Below, in pieces: positions 55,831 through 64,000 of a DNA stretch of 64,000 nt. The translations under genes and the position numbers were made by a program. The notes under the pieces are model-generated. The model saw only the letters and a program-made list of their open reading frames with translations, had not been told where the DNA came from and searched no databases. The stretch comes from Salminus brasiliensis (taxonomy: Eukaryota; Chordata; Actinopteri; Characiformes; Bryconidae). Numbering within the stretch: the first letter of the stretch is position 1; each line of letters begins with the position of its first letter. Where the stretch lies: positions 21,312,027-21,376,026 of the forward strand of contig NC_132893.1 of assembly GCF_030463535.1 (NCBI RefSeq), read 5' to 3'.

Positions 55831-56474
55831 TATAAGTCTATTTTTTCCAGGGTTATTATTGGTAAGGAAAACTATTACTTAAATGGAAACTAACTTAACT
55901 GTGTTGAGAATAACAGTAACTGTTTTTCAAAGACACAAGCTCTCTATATATGTATTACTGCAGCGTACACTATACCACACTATGTCATAAGTATGCAGCA
56001 CACATAGTATACAAACCTTTACTTTTAAATAGACGCAATTTGTGACAGCAAACATTTTTATTTACGTGGGAACGGTGTCGAAAATAATTGCCACCAATAT
56101 TTCTTGTAATTCTGTATGTATACTTCCTTCTTCAGGTCAGGCAGCAGTAACCCAATTCATAGTAAGGGAAACTGGTTTCAGATGCAGTGCAGAGGACGAT
56201 TTTCTTAGTTTTGTGGTTTGCCTCTTTCATAAGTATCATGTCATGTGTTACATTGGAAACATTCCAATTTATTGCACAATATCCGTATTCATATATCATA
56301 AAATCAAATCCCAAACCATTACACAGATAGTTAAGAACATTTTTTATTGGCTGTTTAAATCAGAAAAGATAAAGTGGTTTATCTGTGGTATACTGTGTTT
56401 ATTTTGCTTTGCTTTGATGTAGTGAAATTAACTTTTTAGAAGAAATAAAAACAAAAAAACAACAAGCCCACACT

Positions 56475-56700
56475 TCTAAAAATAAGAGTTCTACAAATGG
56501 TTCTTTCAAGTGATGCAATAGATGAACCACTTTTGGCTCCATAAAGAACTGTGTGTGAATGTCAGGAACCTTCAAATTGCTTAAGAACCTTTACAGCAAA
56601 TTTCTTTGGACCTTTACACCTTCTGCACATCATTCACTCATCTCAATTGCAAACATGGTTCTTCATGGAACCAAAAGTGATTCATCTATGGCACTGGTCA
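56475..56700. mobile_element. hairpin MITE related to 21004
   Basis: CACTTTTGGCTCCATAAAGAAC at about 56527 and GGTTCTTCATGGAACCAAAAG at about 56658 form inverted parts of the same family. Confidence 0.5.
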
Positions 56701-57890
56701 CCTGAATCACCTTTAATTTTTAAGACCGCAGGTAATATAAGTGTTATACCCAAAGTAACACAATGCAAATTTAAAAGCAAAAGTCTGTGGTGCAAAACAG
56801 TGTGAAGCTTCTTCTGATCAGTAAGAAATTGTAGTAGGTTACCTGGAATCGTGCACAGTATCATTACATTAAATAAAGAAAATGTACTCTTTAAAATAAA
56901 GATCTCAAATGGAAGAAGCACCTTTTCCAGACAGTCACTGAAAAGATGTTAAATCAATGTTAAACTGTCAGCATTAACTTCTGAACACTGAATCAACATT
57001 TTAATCTGATGTTAATTCATCATCACTTTTTCACACTGAATTAATACTGAAACAAAACATCAACAGAAAAGCATCACTACTTCTGTCATCTTTAAACCTT
57101 GTACTAAAGTACCTCCTGTTACAGCAGTAAAATATGTTAAATCAGCCCTGCTTTATGAATATTTTTGTGAAAGAAAAAAAGAAGTGCAAAGAGACTTCAG
57201 GGTCCAATGTAGAAATGTTCTTTTTCAGGAATATCAGTAAACATCAGCACAGTGAAATAGCAGTACATTTGCATAAAATATATGCATAAATACATTTGTA
57301 CAAATAAATACATACATGTCTGCATACAAACATCCCAAAAACTATTTGAATTTTAACTGGGAATTTTTATGGTGCCAAATGTGATCCTTTAGATTGAAAA
57401 CTGCCAGAGTTGAGGGGGATGTATTCTCATCAAAATCTGTTTTATGATCTTCAGCCCAGCTATAACTAAATGTATATTCAGTGTTATTGCTGCCAACATT
57501 AGAAAACAGCAACTTTCACCAATATTTTACCATTATCCAACATAGTACTGATATCATAATTTCAGCCTCAATTAAAATGATGATTCTGATCAAAACTCAT
57601 TGATGTATCAACATCACCTTGATGTCTTGGTTGGTTGCCTAAAAATATTTCAGTGACTGGTTATCTTTTTGGTAAATAGTCATTTGAAACTTGTTTTCAA
57701 AGTTGAACCTTTTTCCTCATGTTTCCTGGCTTCCAGTTATCAAGCTAACAAAGCTGAGCTAAATAATTTATCATTCTGAACAAACACATGAAAACAGAAG
57801 AATGGTTTATTAGTTTGATTTGAAAAACAGTTGAGAATAAAACCACAGCATATCCAACAAGATAGAAAGCCTAGTACATTATATACTGCT

Positions 57891-58097
57891 GCTGTCCAAT
57901 GAAAACCATGTATCTTTCATGGTTTGAACCCTGCAGATGCTCTGTACACTGTGTGAATAATCATAATGAATGGACCAATAGAAATGCTCAAAATTACTTT
58001 TTTTAATTTTACGTTGATTTCAATTTAAAGTTACGATGATTTTTGCGCTCTCCTGTAAAGTTACCATTTTGGAGATACATGGTTTTCATTGGACAGC
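57891..58097. mobile_element. R1, intact MITE with 25-bp perfect inverted ends
   Basis: The left end GCTGTCCAATGAAAACCATG (continuing TATCT) is the exact reverse complement of the right end at 58073-58097. The 207-bp element is the reference for at least six partial copies in the window. Confidence 0.85.
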
Positions 58098-58364
58098 GAG
58101 GAAATCCAGCAGTAAAAAAACTGAATGAGTCACAGAATGTCGTAATTCCACAACTACTGATCTATTTTTATATGAACATGCACATGCTGTAAGTCCTCTG
58201 CCCACAAAGTTTTCACAGGTCTTTCTCCAGGATGTGGCCATCTGTGGCTGGGCAGCTAAGATAGCATGATTGGTCCTACTCTCTCTGGGTGAGTAGGATG
58301 CCCCTCTTTCTCCCCATCACTCAGTATGATGCTAGCCAACACAGTTGTTCTCTTCCATGCACAC

Positions 58365-58963
58365 TAAGGCTACGTTCACACTGCAGGTAAAGGAGGCCCA
58401 AATCCGATCTTTTTTGTCATATGTGTCACAGGCAGTGTGAACGGCAAAAAAAAAACACTGAATCTGACATTTTCAGTTCAGATTTTGGCTGCTTTCATAT
58501 CTGGTATTGCAATCCGATTCATATCTGACACACATAACGTGGCTCACTCTGTACAGCCAGTTCGAAATTCTTTCGGCTTTTATGTCAATCCAACTCAACA
58601 TTGCTTATAACTGTATGCTGAGAAGAAGGGGAAATTGGACATCAGCATACAAATAATAATATAATAATTTATCATTTGCTTCTAATTCTGCAGCCGGGCT
58701 CTACTGCACATTATCATGACCATTAATGGAGTGGCTGTTACTGATGACTTCATTTTGATTGTTTACCTGTGGACGAGCGGGTCACGTGTAGCATTACTCT
58801 TTTATGCATGTGCCAGTTCCATGTCAGTTCAGGAGTGTGAACTGTTCAGATGAACGGCGGATATAGGTCACATTAGGAAGATAATGTGAACAGCCTGTAA
58901 AAATGGATTTGATGAGAAAAATGGGTTTGGGCCACATTACCTGCTGTGTGAATTGTAGCCTAA
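58365..58963. mobile_element. roughly 600-bp MITE, hAT-like ends
   Basis: The left end TAAGGCTACGTTCACACTGC and right end CTGCTGTGTGAATTGTAGCC with TAAG are imperfect inverted repeats. GGCCCAAAT/GTTTGGGCC is also mirrored. Nonautonomous; the hAT assignment is by end resemblance only. Confidence 0.7.
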
Positions 58964-60300
58964 GCTCTTCAGTGACGTTGTGTTAGCCTGTCGGCATTTT
59001 TAGATGGCTGGTGGAACTAGCATTGACAAAATTACAAATGTAATGTAAGAGTACAAATGCCAAAACCAAAAAAAACAGAATGTAGTAAGACATGCAGAAA
59101 CAAGAAATGGGGCATTAGTTCAGTGGTATCATTGGCAAATAAAAAACAAACATTGTACAGCTGAAGTATCCATCATCTGTTCACTGTGAGGGCCTGCCGG
59201 TCTTGACTCGAACATGAAAGCTCTCACCCACCCACCGTTAGGATGTGGTTAACACTTCTTGAACACAGGGCTCGGTTTTTGCCCACCCATCTCAAAGAGG
59301 ACATAACACAAACAGAGATGCTGTCAGATTGCTCAGGACACCCAAAGCAAAAACCAAATTTTTTATGTTAGAATGTTCCATCAAAGCATGAGACTTTATT
59401 AGGCAGCTGTGTGCTCTCTGTCATACAGATGTAATTTAGAGGCCATGTTCCAGCAGTTATTTCAGTATTATCATGACTAGGGTGGCCAAGAATATTAAAG
59501 CTCACACTTCCCATAAGCATTAGAGATAAGATAAGGTGATTCTTGTTCTGCTTTGAATCAATGAAATGCGGTACCAATTTACGACTATAGATATATAGTA
59601 ATCCAGTTCCCAATCTTTGTTTTAACCACAGTATTCAGAGCGCCATCTGGTGTCTTCAAGGCGTCATCAACGGATATTATTTCCTAACCGGCAGCAGTGC
59701 CGACGGTCTCAGAAGGTAAATAAAAGATTTGAAAGTCTGCAGTGTGGAGCTATTTTACAGTGGAACATGAAAACAGACAATTAGGGAGAAAATCTGTGAA
59801 AATCTGATAAATTTATATAAAAAACCTGCAAACTCTTACTAAAAATAAAGGGATCTTACTTCAGTATTAATCAGCAGCTCATCTTATCTAACTGTGTGGC
59901 TTTATTATTTACACAAACACAAAGTTCCGGTTGGTATAGGCTGATACTCATCATTACGTGACTCAGATTTGATCAGTGGGCAAAATAACTTGATCAGGAT
60001 ATCCCTAATATATGATACTGAAAACAAAGGGGTGCCATTCATCATCTTCATAATATTTTTTTTTGTTTGTTTTTAAGAAAAGTCCTAGTAACATTCTACA
60101 GCGTCATGATGTTTTAAACCACAAAATTAACTAATAATGATTAATCATTTTGTCATCCTAATTTAAACAAATCTTAAAGAAGAAAACATTGGTCAGTGTC
60201 AGAGTCTTCCTGAAAAGGAAGAAACGTCTTTTTAGGAATAGTTGGTGAATGAGGCCCAAAGAGCGGAAAAATCAGTTTCCCACCAGTAAATAAATGCATA
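58964..60300. other. spacer between B2 and B3 TM exon
   Basis: A tail exon of B3 may lie here (acceptor-like GTGAACAG on - near 59178, homologous in position to 50855), but no convincing reading frame was found. Confidence 0.35.
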
Positions 60301-60735
60301 AGACTCTGGGCAGCACTGGGCAGCTCCTTAAGCATCAGACTGCTTCACCCCAAGTGTGTGAAGGAGCAGTATTGCAGGTCTTTCCTTCCTGCTGACTCTA
60401 CAACCAGCACTGCTCCCAGCAGACCAGATACACACGCACTTACACAAACTCTACACACTTACAGGAAATAGAGCGCCTTCAATGTAACATTACAATGTGC
60501 AATATGTTTCTCAGCCCCCTCATGTGCAATTAAGGGTCACTGTGCAATTATCTGTAAATACTCTGTAAATAATATTGAGTTTTTGACTTTTATTGTTTGT
60601 ATTGTAAATGCACTGCTAATTAATCGACTTTTTTGTAACTGAGTGTCTTGCTATTATCCCTTAGCTGCTGTGACACTGTGAATTTCCCCACTGTGGGACT
60701 AATAAAGGATCATCTTAACTTATCTTATCTTAAAT
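60300..60735 (+). mobile_element. LINE 3' end
   Basis: A region reading HPKCVKEQYCRSFLPADSTT in the LINE C-terminal style is followed by a 3' UTR ending GTGAATTTCCCCACTGTGGG, ACTAATAAAGGA and (TCTTA)n. Typical of fish CR1/L2/Rex-type LINEs, 5' truncated. Confidence 0.75.
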
Positions 60736-60910
60736 AGGGCGTTTCTGTGTGCTCCTCTCGTTAATACAGTATTTCCAACATGACTTTAGGGCAGAATTAA
60801 TAATCTATTCTTCAAGAAACTGACTCCAGTTTAGCAGTATGAAGGATTTAAGTGAAGAAAAGAGAGAGAGAGTGACTAAACTGAGGGAGAAGCAACAGTT
60901 TGGGTCTTAC

Positions 60911-61536
60911 AGGAACAGATACAATACAGTATCCAGATTAATGAGGTGATGATGATGAAGCTGATCTGGAAGACATGGATAACTGGACAGAGGAGAGGGC
61001 ATTCTGAAACAAGACAAAATAGAAAACATAACATAACAACAGCTTAGCAATCATTTCAAGATCAGGGTCAAGCCCCCAAGAAGCCCACATGCCTCATAAG
61101 CCCACTCACACTCACTTTTTATGTGAAGTATTTTACATTTCAAATATAAATCATTTCTAAAATGCTGAGCGTCTCAGTTGTAAACATCGTCCGTGTCTGT
61201 TACAGTAATTCTGAGCCAAAGTAAGTCTTTTTAGCTTAAGATCTTTGTGTCAACATGAAAACTGTGATTTCAAATGTGGCTTTGGAAAGAATTTTCCGTT
61301 GGAAAACAAGGCTAATGTTGAGAATAATCAGGGGTGTAGTACTGAGGGTAATGATGCATCTGACTAACCAGGGCCCTCACTGGATGGGGGCCCCAGAGGC
61401 TTTGAGATGTTTAAAAGGTTTCTCATGCTCACACTCTTTTAGAAATGTGACTATGAGTGTACTATGACATTTTCAGTTTCTCTGCCTGTGGTTTCTATTA
61501 AACGCCCCCAACCCAAACTCACCCAACCCCTCCTGC

Positions 61537-61582
<46 letters not shown>

Positions 61583-63049
61583 GTCAGGTCAGGCATGTTC
61601 TGAGTCTTTTCTTTCAGACAAACAGGTGAGACTGAAGTGCCAAACCGTAAATATGTTATAGTAAAGTAAACACATTAGCTGCATTAAACCAAAGCCCTGC
61701 TGTTCCTTATTAGCCTCAGGGCTGCTCGAGGCTAATAAGGAACAGCAGGGCTTTGGTTTAATGCAGCTAATGTGTTTGTTGTAAAGTAGTAATTGCAGCA
61801 TATGTGCCATCATTACTCAGGGAAGTTAGCCTCAGCTCTGCTGCACTTTATTTTGGTTAAATTGAGAGGGTCGCATTACCGAGCCGTCAACCACTTTTCG
61901 TTCTGACCACTGACACCAGAAAACCCATACAACACCTGTCTGATGCTTTGGAGCTGCTCGGGCCCAGTCGTCAAGCCTTCACAATCTAGTCCTTGTCAAA
62001 GTGACTGTAATGCTTGTAATGCAGCTCTGCTGCACTGCATTATTTAAAAGCTGAATCTAATCTAATCCTCTAATTTGAATCTAGTGTAATCCTTACTGAA
62101 TTATAGTTAGTTTTGGGTCTGGCGAAAATAAAACATATTATTAACTGGAATTCAATATGAAAAAAACAAACATTAAAACCTATTCCTTTTATTGTGTAGC
62201 TTCCCCTCGTGCTGCCAGTTAAAACAGCTCTGACTCCATTAAGAACCATGTTTGTTATAGAGATGTGTAAGTGTGGACAAACCATGACTTTCTTCAAGAT
62301 TCTTTAAAACTTTCTGTTGAAGTAAAGGTTCTTTATCAAGTTCACCTTTTTATTGTTAGAGTGTACATAAGATAACTCAAAATGTAGGAATGGCCTGAGG
62401 TTAAGCCAATAAATGCCCAATAAATATTGTTATTAACAATGGTTCCCAGTGTAAATACTTGCTTGTGCTCCTGAAAACTGTTTCTGTTGACATGAGACTA
62501 GAAATTATTCAAATATATATTTTTTATGAAATACAGCAATGACAAGTGCCTTTTAGAGAAGTATCTAAGAAGAGTCTAGGATTCCCATTGTTTCTGTTAT
62601 TTATTTTAGTATAATATAAAACCTGCTTAATTTTTTTAAAAATAGACAAAATGATCTTAAAAAACAAAAAATCTTAAAAAATCCACCCTGTGCCTCCAAG
62701 TAATTCTAGTATTTTTTAGTTCTGTTTTGTTGTTGTTGTTGTTGTATTTCATAATTCAATACAATTTACAGTTAATACATATACATTCAATACACTGGAT
62801 TATGTGCATTTTTAAGAAGAGTCAGCATGTTGCTGCTGTCCAATAAAAAACATATAGGGGCAGTGGTGGCTCAGCGGTTAGAGCGCCGGGTTATCGATAA
62901 CAGGGTTGTGGGTTCGCACAGGGTTGTGCCTTGGCAAGCCACTGTTGGGCCCTTGAGCAAGGCCCTTTACCCTCTCTGCTCCCCGGGCACTGGAGTTGGC
63001 TGCCCACCGCTCTGGGTGTGTGTGTGTGTGTACTCACTGCCCCTAGCTC

Positions 63050-63086
<37 letters not shown>

Positions 63087-64000
63087 TGTGTGTTCACTAC
63101 CACAGATGGGTTAAACGCGGAGGACCCATTTCGCTGTACAGTGACAAATATGTGCACCTTTACCTTTTTTTTTATATATCTCATGTATGCAGTTAATAAA
63201 CTCTTATTTTACATTGACTTCCATTCACAGTTAAAAACAGATTTGCCTTCTTTTTTTTTTAGAGATTTGACAGCAAGAATATTTATATATAAATTATATA
63301 AATACATAAAAATTTACAGTATTCGGGTATTTAATACTTTTTGTACATCCTAATTTACAGCCTTCTAGAGTGATTTCTGTTTTAGTTAAAATGACCCACC
63401 TTTATCTGTGTGTGGGAGTGTGATGTTCTGGCTGTAGAGCGTGTGGTTGCAGGAGTAGCTGGCGTAGCAGGTAACCATTTCTCCTCCTGTCCAGTTTGGC
63501 ATGCAGAGGTGCAGCATGCTACTCATTTCTGTAGAGAAGCTCTGGTGAAGAAGACGCTGCTCAGATCCTCTGGTCCAGGTGAAGGTCACCTGCTCCGGAC
63601 TCAAACCCTCCAGAGAACAGAGCAGATCCACACAGCTGAGATCACTGCTGTTCATCTGCTCTATGATAAGACCCGCTGAAACTGAGAGGGGACAGTGTTC
63701 AGTAGACAACACCAGGCTTTAGGAAACTCACACACACAGAACTTGTAGAACTTTACAGAACATGTGACAATAATGTATGACATATTAGTTATCATTATTG
63801 ACTGTCAGTAGACACAAGAAAAGAGAAGAAGAGTGTAATCACCAGTAACTTGAAGACTCAGGACTAAAAATTTCTCCTCTGCTGGTGGGGAGATCACTTT
63901 GGTCACAGAACAGTTATAAACACCAGCATCGCTGCTTCTCACATCAGTTATAACCAGTCCGATAGGTTCTTCATTTACTTTAAACCGAGACTTGCAGTTG
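60911..64000 (-). CDS. receptor B3: CD28-like V + C2-like Ig receptor, partial at window edge
   Basis: Exons in transcript order: V from beyond 64000 to 63843, C2-like 63681-63400, TM 61003-60911. The V part keeps the second Cys pair region, VYNC and VTKVISPPAEE, where the first loop proline is Ser. It uses the B2-type shifted donor. The second domain reads LLCSLEGLSPEQVTFTW, HLCMPNW and VTCYASYSCNH, with one extra Cys. TM is VIHVFQISFIIITSLIWILY, related to B2. It ends phase 1; the tail is unresolved and the signal peptide is outside the window. Confidence 0.65.
61542..61579. repeat. (GA)n microsatellite
   Basis: About 18 AG units on the + strand. Confidence 0.95.
61668..61777. repeat. perfect palindrome, 50-bp arms, 10-bp loop
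   Basis: The left arm 61668-61717 (AAACACATTAGCTGCATTAA...) is the exact reverse complement of the right arm 61728-61777. The loop is AGGGCTGCTC. GTAAAGTA flanks both sides (61661-61668 and 61781-61788). Confidence 0.95.
62857..63170 (+). mobile_element. tRNA-derived SINE inserted in R1
   Basis: A box TGGCTCAGCGG at 62867-62877 and B-box-like GGTTCGCAC at 62911. The body has CCTTGAGCAAGGCCCTTTAC and two TG microsatellites; the tail is GTGACAAATATGTGCACC and T-rich. Flanked by R1 sequence on both sides (62833-62856 and about 63175-63260). Confidence 0.85.

Larger units (their letters stand above)
55122..57885. other. spacer upstream of B2
   Basis: No gene supported. Holds an R1 copy (55690-55830, reverse) and a MITE at 56475-56700. 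The 126-codon + strand frame at 56042 has no family resemblance. Confidence 0.45.
61004..63399 (-). other. B3 intron between C2-like and TM exons
   Basis: Contains (GA)n at 61542-61579, a perfect palindrome at 61668-61777, a dispersed scrap near 61925-62010 and a SINE at 62857-63170. Confidence 0.6.

Noticed and set aside
56042-56422. 126-codon + strand frame
   Set aside because: AT-rich, random-looking composition, no domain, no splice or promoter context.
19222-64000. Receptors assigned to NITR or DICP families
   Set aside because: No J-like motif after V (against NITR); the proline loop and second Cys pair fit CD28 better. Left open for profile testing.

Overview
This is vertebrate nuclear DNA from a teleost fish. 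The genes are split into short exons with GT-AG introns. The introns and spacers carry fish-type SINEs, L2-like LINE scraps, MITEs and many CA/TG microsatellites. The three recognisable housekeeping genes match vertebrate orthologues. The species cannot be fixed from the sequence alone; an ostariophysan fish is a guess.

Left part (1-18 kb). The last two coding exons of crybg3 lie on the + strand (1311-1759), ending in a ricin-B-like QxW lectin domain. riox2 (MINA53, the ribosomal histidyl hydroxylase) lies convergently on the - strand (10685 down to 4066). All nine coding exons can be resolved, giving 474 aa with the iron and 2-oxoglutarate residues in place. CRYBG3 and RIOX2 are also convergent neighbours in human, so this is an old synteny block. 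tiprl (TIP41-like regulator of PP2A-type phosphatases) follows upstream on the - strand (16933 down to 13171; seven coding exons, 269 aa). A 450-bp hexanucleotide minisatellite lies in its presumed first intron.

Right part (19-64 kb). This is a - strand array of immunoglobulin-superfamily receptor genes of at least two types. Type A (A1 at 19.2-22.8 kb, A2 at 26.1-29.0 kb) reads signal peptide - V domain - C1 domain - TM - tail. Type B (B1 at 35.5-48.0 kb, B2 at 52.2-55.1 kb, B3 from 60.9 kb off the right edge) reads signal peptide - V domain - C2-like domain - TM - tail. Every V domain carries marks of the CD28/CTLA4/ICOS family: a second cysteine pair, and a proline-rich FG loop starting exactly six residues after the F-strand cysteine (VPPP, VAPP, IPPP or ISPP). 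Known CD28-family receptors have one Ig domain, so a CD28-type V joined to a C domain and amplified in tandem, with near-identical ectodomains but different membrane and tail exons, is the most interesting content of the window. It looks like a paired-receptor cluster. B1 ends with two YEN tyrosine motifs. A1 looks damaged at its start codon. B1 has a second, phase-compatible TM exon. Orphan tail-exon relics at 32.5-32.9 kb suggest lost copies.

The rest is intronic or intergenic: nested transposon debris, a perfect 50-bp-arm palindrome at 61.7 kb, a zero-loop palindrome at 50.7 kb, and a roughly 250-bp tandem array at 45.4-47.4 kb. Exon boundaries were placed by eye from frame, phase and splice consensus; none is confirmed by transcripts.
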